The notes below the pieces were generated by a model. It saw only the letters and a program-made list of their open reading frames with translations. It was not told the DNA's origin and did no database searches. Position numbers and translations under genes: made by a program. A stretch of 39,724 nt of DNA, taken from NCBI GenBank assembly GCA_030524035.1, contig JAUNHG010000001.1, positions 239,516 to 279,239 of the forward strand. The letters run 5' to 3'. Shown here piece by piece: positions 26,723-34,662 of this stretch (positions within the stretch are counted from its first letter, which is position 1; every line of letters starts with the position of its first letter). The DNA is from Kocuria sp. (GTDB lineage Bacteria > Actinomycetota > Actinomycetes > Actinomycetales > Micrococcaceae).

Positions 26723-27202
26723 TTGCCGTGCTGATTGGAATTCCGCTATTTAGTGCAATACGCGAGTACCTATTACTCATACGTATCTCACATAGTAAGA
26801 CAGTAATGATAAATATGGCGCTCGCTGCCCCACTGACCTCGGCTTGGTAGATGCAAAGGGTTGCTGGGTGACGGTGATAGATCGCCTCCGGCTAGGTGAT
26901 ACCAGAGGGATCAGTAACTTCTGCCTCAGCAAACTCCAATACTTGTCCCCAATAGTGTGGTGAAATTATCTCATGATGTGAGATGAGACATTCATTATTA
27001 CTTGCCCGTTATGAGTAAAGGCGTGAAGATAGATGCATTGCATTCAGTGAGTGTTCAGGTTTCCGCTTCTGTTGGAACGTCTTACTTTTGGGAAAAGCGG
27101 GCAATCAGCGCACGCACCGGACAGTAATTAGTGCATCGGTCGGCCCTATAGGTCGGCTCGTGATGGATTCCTACGGGGATCACTGGAATTCGAGGAGCAG
27201 TT
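26723..27202 (+). promoter_or_regulatory. Long AT-rich leader/regulatory region before the winged-helix regulator
   Basis: 480 bp without a gene. The stretches around 26745-26815 and 26960-27030 are markedly AT-rich compared with the rest of the window. An inverted repeat ATCTCA-N5-TGAGAT is at 26968-26984, and a related half-site ATCTCA occurs near 26785. The motif TTACTCAT/ATGAGTAA also recurs (near 26770 and 27010). These could be operators for the regulator itself. A good ribosome-binding site (GAGGAG) precedes the ATG at 27203. I found no riboswitch I recognise. Confidence 0.4.
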
Positions 27203-28015
27203 ATGGCGGGTGCACCCGGCTACGTCCATATTTCGCAGCGAAACCGTGCCGCAGCGGTTCGACAACAAGCAACGCTTGGGGAGGGGCTTGTATCCGGTCA
27301 ACGACCGGGATCTCGACCGCCTATTCGTTCTATGGCGAATGGTGCTCCGGGGGGTGTGCATGTGGATCGTCGTTTGGCTCCGCATGAGTCGGTCACACAG
27401 ACTTCTGGCAATGAGGCTCGTGGTTTTGTGCTTTATGTGGGTTTGAATGAGGCTAAGGCAGCACAGGATGGCACCACCTTGGTGGAGGTTGTACGGCATT
27501 TACGCCGAACTGTTGCTGAAGTTGCACCCCAGGCTGATACCTATGCGGCTGTGGCGCTTGCGCAGGCTGGCGCTGAGGGGTCTGATCTGCAGGTGGTGCG
27601 CAATGCTTTGGGGGATCCCACATCGGGCTATCACCGTTCGGAGCCTTTGGGTGCGGCTGCTTCCACGGAGAACGAAACCCGTGCCGCGCAGTCCGTTGGT
27701 GTTTTGATCGATCTGTCCAGAAGGGAAGTGCTTTTGGATGGTGAGGTGTTGAACTTGACCTACAAGGAGTTCGAGCTGCTGAACTACTTGGTGGAAAACG
27801 GGTCCCGCACGGTTGGTCGTGGTGAGCTGATCGGTAGTTTGTGGTCAGATGCGGAAGACGTTCCGAATGAACGCACCATTGACGTTCATATTCGGCGGTT
27901 GCGTTCCAAGTTGGGGCGTTTGGCGAATACGGTGCGCACTGTCCGTGGGCAGGGGTACCGTTTTTATGATCACCCAGAAGTTGTGGTGTGGGCGGCACCT
28001 GAATACTCCATTTGA
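27203..28015 (+). CDS. Orphan OmpR/PhoB-type winged-helix regulator without receiver domain
   Basis: 270 aa, ATG after GAGGAG. Residues 1 to ~70 are polar and probably disordered. About 73-140 form an alpha/beta segment starting GFVLYVGLNEAKAAQDG and including TYAAVALAQAG. The C-terminal ~100 residues are a clear OmpR/PhoB DNA-binding domain (VLIDLSRREVLLDGEVLNLT, YKEFELLNYLVENG, TIDVHIRRLRSKLG, VRTVRGQGYRF). There is no CheY-like receiver with its phospho-acceptor aspartate, and no kinase is adjacent, so the signal is probably not classical phosphorelay. The middle domain may bind a ligand or mediate dimerisation. It follows upp across a long regulatory region. The target genes are unknown. 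Confidence 0.82.
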   Translation: MAGAPGYVHISQRNRAAAVRQQATLGEGLVSGQRPGSRPPIRSMANGAPGGVHVDRRLAPHESVTQTSGNEARGFVLYVGLNEAKAAQDGTTLVEVVRHLRRTVAEVAPQADTYAAVALAQAGAEGSDLQVVRNALGDPTSGYHRSEPLGAAASTENETRAAQSVGVLIDLSRREVLLDGEVLNLTYKEFELLNYLVENGSRTVGRGELIGSLWSDAEDVPNERTIDVHIRRLRSKLGRLANTVRTVRGQGYRFYDHPEVVVWAAPEYSI

Positions 28016-28074
28016 TCGCTGTGTACTCGAACCTGTGGGGTTGAGGCTTGGCGTGTCCGTGAGACGATGGCGCT

Positions 28075-28626
28075 ATGAGTGCCGCGCAAAGTCCCCGACG
28101 TCATGATGAGCGTGTTCTTGTTTTGATGCGTCACGCCACGGCTGAGGCAGGGTGGGGCGTGGATGATCATGAACGGCAGTTGAGTGTTGAGGGGCAAGCG
28201 GACGCTCCTGTGGCCGGACGGTGGCTGGTTGATCACGGTCTGATTCCGGAGATGATCGTGTGCTCTTCGGCGTTGCGTACCCGGCAGACGTGTACGTGGC
28301 TTTCTTCTGCATTAGGAGACCTTGCTCCCACGCCCAGTTTGTCGGAGCGTCTGTATGAAGCGTCTGGTGCTCAGGTGTTGGCCGAAATTAATGCGGCGCC
28401 GGATGATGTGCGGGTGCTTGTGGTGATTTGTCATCAGCCAGCGGTGCAGGATGTTGCGATGCAGTTGGCCAGTGCGGATTCAGATGTGGATGCTGTGATG
28501 GATCTTTCCGCGGGTTACCCCACGTGCGGGTTGGCTGTTTTGCGTACGGTGGGTAGTTGGGCTGGTTTGGCTCGCGCGGATGCACGTTTGACAGATTTTG
28601 TGGTCCCGCGAGCCGGGGCTGTTTGA
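28075..28626 (+). CDS. Histidine phosphatase family protein, SixA-like
   Basis: 183 aa. The phosphoglycerate-mutase-type catalytic motif is LMRHATAE (Arg19-His20), with the second motif CSSALRTRQT and the distal VICHQPAVQD supplying the second histidine. The short length and DDHERQLSVEGQ spacing fit the SixA subgroup, which removes phosphate from histidine-phosphorylated proteins; small-molecule phosphatase activity is equally possible. No ribosome-binding site is visible; an extended -10-like TGA-GACGAT ends 6 nt before the ATG, so it may be leaderless. It is 59 bp downstream of the winged-helix regulator and convergent with the PKD-like protein gene. Confidence 0.85.
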   Translation: MSAAQSPRRHDERVLVLMRHATAEAGWGVDDHERQLSVEGQADAPVAGRWLVDHGLIPEMIVCSSALRTRQTCTWLSSALGDLAPTPSLSERLYEASGAQVLAEINAAPDDVRVLVVICHQPAVQDVAMQLASADSDVDAVMDLSAGYPTCGLAVLRTVGSWAGLARADARLTDFVVPRAGAV

Positions 28627-28632
28627 AGATCT

Positions 28633-29688
28633 TTAACATCCGGTGCCCGCGGGGTTGATGATGCAGTCGTCAGCGTAGTTACGTATTTTGGTGCGCCAGA
28701 CCTTGAGTTCCACTGAGGTGCTGGTCACGGTTGTGGTGCCTTCTACCGGTAGCCATGGGCCACCGGCGATGGAGTATTCGCCTTCGAACGTGGTAGTTAA
28801 CGTGACGTGCACGTCACCAGTTTTGGTGTACCGGTGGCTAGTTTCAGTGGGCGTGTCCCATTCATCCTCACCCAGGGGATATCCGCTGTGTGTTGTTGGT
28901 CCGAGTGTGGTGCCGTCACCGTAGTCCCAGGTGTAAGCGATCGGGTATACCCGCACGGTGACGGGGTACCCGGCTAGGGTGGTGGTGAATTCTTGGGCCC
29001 TGGCGTGGGCGTAGACGTTGGTGTTGTAGTTAATCAGGGTGTGGGGCGCCGGCTCGACCACTGCGACGGCTGCTCCGATATCGAGACGTTTTAAATCTTC
29101 GGTAGTGACTACCGGTAATGAGGAGGCTTCGGGAATGTTTTCTGGGTCGACACAGAGCGGTTCAGAGAGGCGGTGGGAGGTTTGACGGGTCTGGTCTTCG
29201 TAGAACTGGATGTAGTGATTTTGTCCGGGCTCGCCATTTGTTTGGGTGCAGGCCTCTTCTTCTTGGCAGGCTGCGGGATCGGGAGCGTCAGCACAGATCC
29301 CGACGAGAGAGTAGAGCCCGTATCCAGTGGGGGGAGCTCTTCGTCGTATCTCGATGTCGTCTTTACTGGGGGATAACCCCACGCCGAAAAGAAGTTGCTT
29401 TTCGTACGCGGTGAGGAGGAGAGACCATCCCCCGCCGGGAGCTTCGCTGGAAGCAACTGCCCCGTGCGGAACGTCAATATGGATCGTCCCATCTGCCTCC
29501 AGTTGCGGAGGGCGGGTATCGACGCCGCGAAGGGTAACCGCTCCACCACCTGCTTCCGCACTTGTCATCGGCAAGTTGTACCCGTTGAAACCATCACCGA
29601 GGGAATTGTCGGCTTGTGCGCGTGGTGCTGATATGGGCAGCATTGCCAGAAAAAGGGCGGAGATTAAGACCCAAACTCTCTGTTTCAT
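28633..29688 (-). CDS. Secreted protein with PKD-like C-terminal domain, unknown function
   Basis: 351 aa from the ATG at 29688, with GGAG upstream; the longer frame adds no signal-peptide character. The signal peptide (MKQRVWVLISALFLAMLPIS) has a likely cleavage after AQA. The middle region holds six or more cysteines (GICADAPDPAACQEEEAC) suggesting disulfides. The C-terminal ~110 residues look like a PKD beta-sandwich: AYTWDYGDGTTLGPTT, then HRYTKTGDVHVTLTTTFEG and WLPVEGTTTVTS, ending in DDCIINPAGTGC. There is no membrane anchor or sortase motif, so it is probably released or held by its partner. Its ATG overlaps the stop of the DUF6318 lipoprotein gene (ATGA), implying coupled expression of the two. 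Confidence 0.75.
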   Translation of the reverse strand: MKQRVWVLISALFLAMLPISAPRAQADNSLGDGFNGYNLPMTSAEAGGGAVTLRGVDTRPPQLEADGTIHIDVPHGAVASSEAPGGGWSLLLTAYEKQLLFGVGLSPSKDDIEIRRRAPPTGYGLYSLVGICADAPDPAACQEEEACTQTNGEPGQNHYIQFYEDQTRQTSHRLSEPLCVDPENIPEASSLPVVTTEDLKRLDIGAAVAVVEPAPHTLINYNTNVYAHARAQEFTTTLAGYPVTVRVYPIAYTWDYGDGTTLGPTTHSGYPLGEDEWDTPTETSHRYTKTGDVHVTLTTTFEGEYSIAGGPWLPVEGTTTVTSTSVELKVWRTKIRNYADDCIINPAGTGC

Positions 29689-30284
29689 GCAGGGGCTCCG
29701 ACCAGGTAGGTCCACTCGCCATCCTCGTAGGAGATGTGCATACTCATTTTTTCTTCGGAGAATTCTTCAGGTGGTATTTCTCGTTCGACTTCACCATCTT
29801 TATTCCAAATAGTTATTCCTTCATAGTCCACAGAAACGGTGGGTGCGTAGGACCCGTACTGATCAAGAGGAAGGTCAGGGCTAGTCACTGTCACTGACTC
29901 CCGCCCTTTTGACGCCCATCCGCCTGCTTTATAGAGATCATCAATAGATTTGTAGTGTTCCATGCACGATTCACATTCTTGGGCGGTGAGTTCCCGGGCG
30001 ATGGAGGTATCACCGGTCTGTTGTGCGTAGGCGCGCGCGTCGGAGAGGTAGTCCAAGAAAGCTTGAGCACCTTCGACGGATTCTTCATCCGCTTTGGGTG
30101 GCTTTGTGGGCTTGGGGACGTTCTGTGCGGGTCCATCAGCAGAAGCTGGCACGTACTCACCCGTGGTGCTTGTGCTGGGAGTGGGGGATTCGGTTGCCGT
30201 GGTGTCGTTGTGACTTGCGCACCCGGTAAGAACACCGGTCACTAATACGGCAGACAGTACTAACACACGACGAACGGACAGCAC
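29685..30284 (-). CDS. DUF6318 lipoprotein
   Basis: 199 aa, GTG start chosen because GGAGG lies five bases upstream. The signal peptide ends in a lipobox VLTGC (Cys22). A Thr/Ser/Pro linker precedes a domain with EGAQAFLDYLSDARAYAQQTG, then CESCMEHY (a CxxC) and a C-terminal beta region including EDGEWTYLV. This matches the actinobacterial DUF6318 family; its function is unknown and the fold is reminiscent of NTF2-like lipoproteins. The coupled downstream gene encodes a PKD-like secreted protein, so the two may form a surface complex with the lipoprotein as anchor. Confidence 0.78.
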   Translation of the reverse strand: MLSVRRVLVLSAVLVTGVLTGCASHNDTTATESPTPSTSTTGEYVPASADGPAQNVPKPTKPPKADEESVEGAQAFLDYLSDARAYAQQTGDTSIARELTAQECESCMEHYKSIDDLYKAGGWASKGRESVTVTSPDLPLDQYGSYAPTVSVDYEGITIWNKDGEVEREIPPEEFSEEKMSMHISYEDGEWTYLVGAPA

Positions 30285-30512
30285 CCATACCTCCAGGCTT
30301 TAACAGTCAGCTTGTCCACGGCCTATCACGCGATACCGGTAAGAGGGCCGGGGCGTCTTGACTGTAAACAACCAGCTGGGGGTGGGGGAACTGCCGCACC
30401 ATAACTGTGGAAAACCCTTATTTAGCGACCCTAGTCACACTCAAAAGTTCCACGCAAAGACATCAAAAATGGTTGCTTTGATGGTCTCGGTGGGGTTTTC
30501 ATAACAACCGCC
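30285..30512. other. Intergenic stretch between DUF6318 gene and tRNA-Arg terminator
   Basis: No gene is supported. It must carry the promoter of the DUF6318/PKD operon. A hairpin CATCAAA (30461-30467) / TTTGATG (30477-30483) with a 9-nt loop is present, without a T-tract. Confidence 0.4.
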
Positions 30513-30514
30513 CC

Positions 30515-30556
30515 TAAAAAACAAAGCCCCTAAACCCGCGAAGGCTCAGAGACTTT
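30515..30556 (-). terminator. Terminator of tRNA-Arg
   Basis: Segments 30523-30536 and 30543-30556 pair over 14 positions in minus-strand RNA. Four positions that are C/A mismatches on the plus strand become G-U pairs. TTTTTT (30516-30521) follows one base after the stem. Confidence 0.8.
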
Positions 30557-30580
30557 AGGTGCCCCAGTACGGAGCAAAAG

Positions 30581-30653
30581 TGCGCCACGAGGGATTCGAA
30601 CCCCCAACCTTCTGATCCGTAGTCAGATGCTCTATCCGTTGAGCTAGTGGCGC
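30581..30653 (-). tRNA. tRNA-Arg(ACG), CCA not encoded
   Basis: The acceptor stem GCGCCAC pairs with GTGGCGC and the discriminator is A. The anticodon stem TCTGA/TCAGA encloses loop CTACGGA, giving anticodon ACG, and the T-arm contains GGTTCGAATCC. ACG-34 is the standard substrate of TadA, encoded about 5 kb to the left. The 3' CCA is absent from the DNA, unlike in tRNA-Ser. Confidence 0.97.
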
Positions 30654-30756
30654 GTGACCAAATGGGTCAACGTCCTAGTGCAATCACGTCACACTGGACA
30701 GGCGTCTACACTACGCGTGCCAGGCGCAGTGGGCAAATCGGTAGGGTATAGCCGCT

Positions 30757-31722
30757 TTATGATTCCGCGTGACCACGACGCCAATACCCCATGAACGATA
30801 CGTTCTCCTTCGGGATCCCAGCGCCATCCACACACAGCCGCCGCCACGCTTTCACGTTGGCGGCTTCACCCGCTAAGAACACATAGGTGTCCCGGTCGGC
30901 TCCTGGATCAGCAACCTCCCACAAATGTTCCGCTGGGGGCTCAACAGCACGCTCGGGGCGTCGCCCTGCCAAAACGTCAGCCACACAAAACATGGGCAAA
31001 TCCAAAATATGCGCAAGAGTACGCACGGAACCCGCGCCGTTCGCGCCGCTTTCGGAACGGGGCAACGCGTGAACAATCATGCCATCACAAGAATTGCTCG
31101 TCAGCACATCGGCCCGTGTGGGCACCTCCATAATGACGTCCACGCGGTCGGCGGTGTTATGCCCGTCCAATTCCTCCATGATGGACAGCAGCGCAGGCAC
31201 AGCAGTTTCATCCCCCACTGCCACAATGCGACGTGCCCGCCCCGGCCCCCATGATGTCCATGCGGGTTCGCCTGGCCCCGGGCCCACAATGAACGCAGTA
31301 TCACCTGGGGAGGCTTCCTCAGCCCATCGCCCACCGGGTCCCTGAGTTTCTGGGTGAAGAACAAAATCCACGGTGAGCTCGGGGACTGTTTCCCCATTCC
31401 AGGGAACCCACTGAATTGAACGCGCCGTATAGGTCCGTAGAAACCCGCGTTCTTCCTGTGGTTGTGCAAACCAAGCGCGGTAACCTCCGGACATATCCGG
31501 GCGGGTTGGCGCAGCCCCGTGTGGCGGAATTAAAAGTTTGATGTACGCATCGCTGCAGGTGGTCGCCCCGCCCTGTCCCACAAGCCGTGCAGAGAACCCC
31601 GCCAACTCCCGGCCAGCCACACAGATGCGCCGGAAGTGTGGAGAAAGTTGCTCAACTGACGTCACGGTTGCCCGTGCGCACACCACCGGGCGATTCGTCG
31701 CAACGCTGGTATCTGTTGCCAT
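30757..31722 (-). CDS. Siderophore-interacting protein (FAD-dependent ferric-siderophore reductase)
   Basis: 321 aa from the ATG at 31722, with AGGGG upstream; the longer frame would run into the ATPase gene. It reduces imported Fe(III)-siderophore so that iron is released in the cytoplasm. The FAD-binding motif is FLRTYTARSI (R-x-Y-T), then VDFVLHP and GPGGRWAEEASPGD. The NAD(P)-binding half begins with the SIP hallmark VGDETAVPALLSI, and the C-terminus has GEAANVKAWRRL and FMGYWRRG. It is last in the DtxR-controlled operon, eight bases after the ATPase gene. No iron-sulfur motif is present, as expected for this flavin family. Confidence 0.93.
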   Translation of the reverse strand: MATDTSVATNRPVVCARATVTSVEQLSPHFRRICVAGRELAGFSARLVGQGGATTCSDAYIKLLIPPHGAAPTRPDMSGGYRAWFAQPQEERGFLRTYTARSIQWVPWNGETVPELTVDFVLHPETQGPGGRWAEEASPGDTAFIVGPGPGEPAWTSWGPGRARRIVAVGDETAVPALLSIMEELDGHNTADRVDVIMEVPTRADVLTSNSCDGMIVHALPRSESGANGAGSVRTLAHILDLPMFCVADVLAGRRPERAVEPPAEHLWEVADPGADRDTYVFLAGEAANVKAWRRLCVDGAGIPKENVSFMGYWRRGHAES

Positions 31723-31730
31723 GGCTGCCC

Positions 31731-32588
31731 CTAGCGTTCGTTGTCTTGCGTCGTGACCCACCTGGGGTTTCCGTTGTGGTGTTTACCCACCGTGCTTCTG
31801 CGTCCACGAGGCAAAATGACGGGGTAGTGTTCAGCGGGGTCATAGATAACTTCCGCGTCAAGGTCAAAAATCTCGGCTAAAGCGTCCGGTGTGAACACGT
31901 CGTGAGGTGTCCCTTCTAAGGCAATACGTCCGTTTTTGACCGCAATCACGTGATCAGCCACACGCGCGGCCAGATTTAGCTCGTGTAAAACCGCAACCAC
32001 CGTGGTTCTGTTGCCATCCGGGCGGCGCAAGGTGATGAGAAGATCCAGCAGGTCCACCTGGTGCGCTAGGTCCAAGGCAGCTGTGGGCTCATCCAAAAGA
32101 ACCGTGTGTGTATCCTGCGCCAGAACCAGCGCAATCCAGGCACGCTGACGTTGCCCACCGGAGAGTTCTTCCACAGGCCGCGTCGCTAAGTCACTGAGTC
32201 CGGTCATATTCAGCGCTGCGGCAACGGCGTCATCATCACCCGGGGACGGGGCGCCCCACCAGCGCCGATGAGGGTGCCTGCCCCGCCCTACCAACTCCAC
32301 CACCGATAATCCTTCCGGAACTACCGGAGACTGCGGGAGTAAGGCAACTTGGCGTGCGTATTCTTTCGGGCGGAGCGTGTCCAGGGCTTGACCGCAAAAA
32401 CTGATACTGCCGCTGCGCGGATGTAGCTGCCGGGACAGCCCCTTGAACAAAGTGGATTTGCCAGAACCGTTGGCACCAACCAACACGGTGGTTTGATGTG
32501 GTTTGATGCTGAGGTCGACGTCGTGGATAACAGTCCGGTTTCCGTAGGCTAGTGACAGCCCATTAACAGAAAAAATGGGGTGACTCAT
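31731..32588 (-). CDS. Siderophore ABC transporter ATP-binding protein (FepC/FecE-like)
   Basis: 285 aa from the ATG at 32588, overlapping the permease stop by 4 bp. Walker A is VGANGSGKST, the Q-loop lies in LLPQSP, the signature is ELSGGQRQRAWIALVLAQ and Walker B is TVLLDEPTAALDLAHQ; the H-loop is VLHELNLAARV. The LDLAHQ and VVELVGRGRHPH stretches are typical of iron-siderophore and vitamin B12 importers. A C-terminal tail of about 30 residues after YDPAEHYPVI is longer than usual (RGRRSTVGKHHNGNPRW). Confidence 0.95.
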   Translation of the reverse strand: MSHPIFSVNGLSLAYGNRTVIHDVDLSIKPHQTTVLVGANGSGKSTLFKGLSRQLHPRSGSISFCGQALDTLRPKEYARQVALLPQSPVVPEGLSVVELVGRGRHPHRRWWGAPSPGDDDAVAAALNMTGLSDLATRPVEELSGGQRQRAWIALVLAQDTHTVLLDEPTAALDLAHQVDLLDLLITLRRPDGNRTTVVAVLHELNLAARVADHVIAVKNGRIALEGTPHDVFTPDALAEIFDLDAEVIYDPAEHYPVILPRGRRSTVGKHHNGNPRWVTTQDNER

Positions 32589-33628
32589 GCCGTTCTCCCA
32601 CGTCGCAATTGCACTAATAACCACAACATCACCGGGGCACCGATTGCACCCGTTACGACGCCAGCCGGTAGCCTGACCTCCCCCAGCATCTCCGCCCCTA
32701 CCATGTCTGCGAATACGACGATTAATGCCCCGATTGCTCCGCTGGCTAGCAGGGAGATCCGCCCGCCCCGTAAGGCTGCCGCGATGGGTGTGGAGAGCAA
32801 AGCAACAAACGACAACGGCCCGGTGGTGGCCGTGGCGGTGGCGGCCAACACCACCCCAACAGCTAAAGCAGCCCCTTGTGTCAGACCGGGGCGAGACCCT
32901 AAGGCTGCCGCTAATTCATGGCCCAGGGAGGCCGGGCGTAGAGAACGGTGGAGCAGCAGCGCTGCAGGCAGTGCTACCGCCAGAACTGCCAAGAGCAACC
33001 ACAAGCGATCCCAAGTGGAGGAGTTCAAAGATCCGGTGGTCCACACCGCAGCCGCCTGCGCGTTCTGCGTTGGCAAACGAGCCAAAAGACCGGAAGTTAC
33101 CGCTTGTGATAACGCCGCTACTGCAATCCCCGCCAGAAGAAACCGTTCCCCTGCGATTCCAGAGCGTCCAGTGCCGGTTTGGAATGAGAACGAAAAGCTT
33201 GCGATGACCACGGCAGCTGTGATTGCGCCCCCCAATGCCGCCCAAGCCATGCCTGTGCCCGAAGCTCCCCACAGTGCCATTGCTGCAACAGCTCCGGCTG
33301 CTGCTCCGGCATTAATGCCCAAGACATCGGGGCTGGCCAAAGGGTTGCGCAGAACAGTTCGGAATAATGCCCCGGAGATTCCGAAAGCCAGTCCTGCTGC
33401 GGTGCCTACAAGGGTTCGTGGAAGTTTGTCGTGCATGACGATGAACGTGGCACCGGGAATGCGTTCACCTGCCAATATTCGGAAAAAATCTGGGATGGTC
33501 ACGGTGTATTGCCCCAGCAGCACACGGGCGGCCATGGTGCCGAACACCACGGCCGCCAAGACAGCCACCAGAAACACGTGGCGGCGCACATTGTGCTGAC
33601 GAACGGCGCGCACCTCGGTAGCCTTCAC
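32585..33628 (-). CDS. Siderophore ABC transporter permease (FecCD family), second subunit
   Basis: 347 aa from the GTG at 33628, which overlaps the preceding permease stop (GTGA). An open frame extends further upstream but is antisense-like and lacks membrane character. It has about ten helices with the FecCD signatures LPRTLVGTAAGLAFGISGALFR near residues 70-90, RNPLASPDVLGINAGA and, near the C-terminus, TGPLSFVALLSTP. It forms a heterodimeric channel with the other permease for Fe(III)-siderophore. The N-terminus is short and hydrophilic (VKATEVRAVRQHNVRRH) with many Arg/His. Confidence 0.93.
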   Translation of the reverse strand: MKATEVRAVRQHNVRRHVFLVAVLAAVVFGTMAARVLLGQYTVTIPDFFRILAGERIPGATFIVMHDKLPRTLVGTAAGLAFGISGALFRTVLRNPLASPDVLGINAGAAAGAVAAMALWGASGTGMAWAALGGAITAAVVIASFSFSFQTGTGRSGIAGERFLLAGIAVAALSQAVTSGLLARLPTQNAQAAAVWTTGSLNSSTWDRLWLLLAVLAVALPAALLLHRSLRPASLGHELAAALGSRPGLTQGAALAVGVVLAATATATTGPLSFVALLSTPIAAALRGGRISLLASGAIGALIVVFADMVGAEMLGEVRLPAGVVTGAIGAPVMLWLLVQLRRGRTA

Positions 33629-34662
33629 AACGTCACCCCCTGTTTGCGGCGCAACAAGAACAGGAGAACCGGTACCCCCACCACCACGGTGGTGACCCCC
33701 ACGTAGACCTCCTGTGGGGGCGCGATCACGCGTCCTATAGTGTCCGCAATTAACAATAATGTGGGCCCGGCGAGTAGGCTTACGGTGATAATCCACCGGT
33801 AGTCAGCGCTGACGACGCGACGGACAGCATGGGGGATGAGTAATCCCACAAACGCGATGGGCCCAGCAATGGCCGTTGCCGTACCGGCTAACAGGACGAC
33901 ACCCACGAATACTGCGGTGCGTTGTGCGCCCAGGTTTACTCCCAAACCATGAGCCATATCATCCCCGAGTGCCAGGGCATTGAGTCCAGAGGCACCTAAC
34001 AACACGAGGATGATTCCGACGAGAATCGGGACCACGGCAACGGCCAAGTCAGTCATGCCAGTGCCTGATACAGACCCCACACTCCAATATCTGAAGCGTT
34101 CCAGGATTGCCTGGTTACTGAGCACAGCGGCGGAGGTTACAGCGATAAAGCCTGCGTTGACAGCAGCTCCAGATAGAGTCAGGCCGACCGGCGTGGGCGC
34201 GGTGCCACCTGCCTGTGACACACCAAAAACCAGCAGGGCGGCCACCACAGAGCCGGCCAAGGATGCAAGGGTCATGTGCCACATCGTGTGCAGCCCCAGC
34301 CACCCCAATCCGAGTACCACACCGGCTGCTGCCCCCGAGAGCAGCCCCAACAGGCCGGGATCCCCCAGGGGATTACGGCTGACACCTTGGATTCCGGCGC
34401 CTGAAACGGCTAAAGCCGCGCCTACCACGATGGCGGTCAGAGTGCGAGGGATACGGTTGAGAACCACAGCTGTGTCCATATCGGCAGGCCCTTCGGCGTC
34501 CTGCCCCATCAGTATCCCGGGGATACGTAACAGGACGGAGCTGACGGTGTGCGGGTCCATAGAGCGGCTCCCCCAGAACAACGATGCAACCGTTGCGCCG
34601 GTTAACATCACCATTGCAACGGCCAACGCTACCCACGGGCTGACCCGTAGGGTTTTATTCAT
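33625..34662 (-). CDS. Siderophore ABC transporter permease (FecCD family), first subunit
   Basis: 345 aa, ATG overlapping the lipoprotein stop (ATGA). Ten or so helices, beginning SPWVALAVAMVMLTGATVASL. FecCD landmarks are LNRIPRTLTAIVVGAALAVSG, RNPLGDPGLLGLLSGA, ALALGDDMAHGLGVNLGAQR (cytoplasmic coupling loop) and GPIAFVGLLIPHAVRR. It is the partner of the downstream permease; the two are diverged paralogues, as usual for this transporter type. Confidence 0.94.
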   Translation of the reverse strand: MNKTLRVSPWVALAVAMVMLTGATVASLFWGSRSMDPHTVSSVLLRIPGILMGQDAEGPADMDTAVVLNRIPRTLTAIVVGAALAVSGAGIQGVSRNPLGDPGLLGLLSGAAAGVVLGLGWLGLHTMWHMTLASLAGSVVAALLVFGVSQAGGTAPTPVGLTLSGAAVNAGFIAVTSAAVLSNQAILERFRYWSVGSVSGTGMTDLAVAVVPILVGIILVLLGASGLNALALGDDMAHGLGVNLGAQRTAVFVGVVLLAGTATAIAGPIAFVGLLIPHAVRRVVSADYRWIITVSLLAGPTLLLIADTIGRVIAPPQEVYVGVTTVVVGVPVLLFLLRRKQGVTL

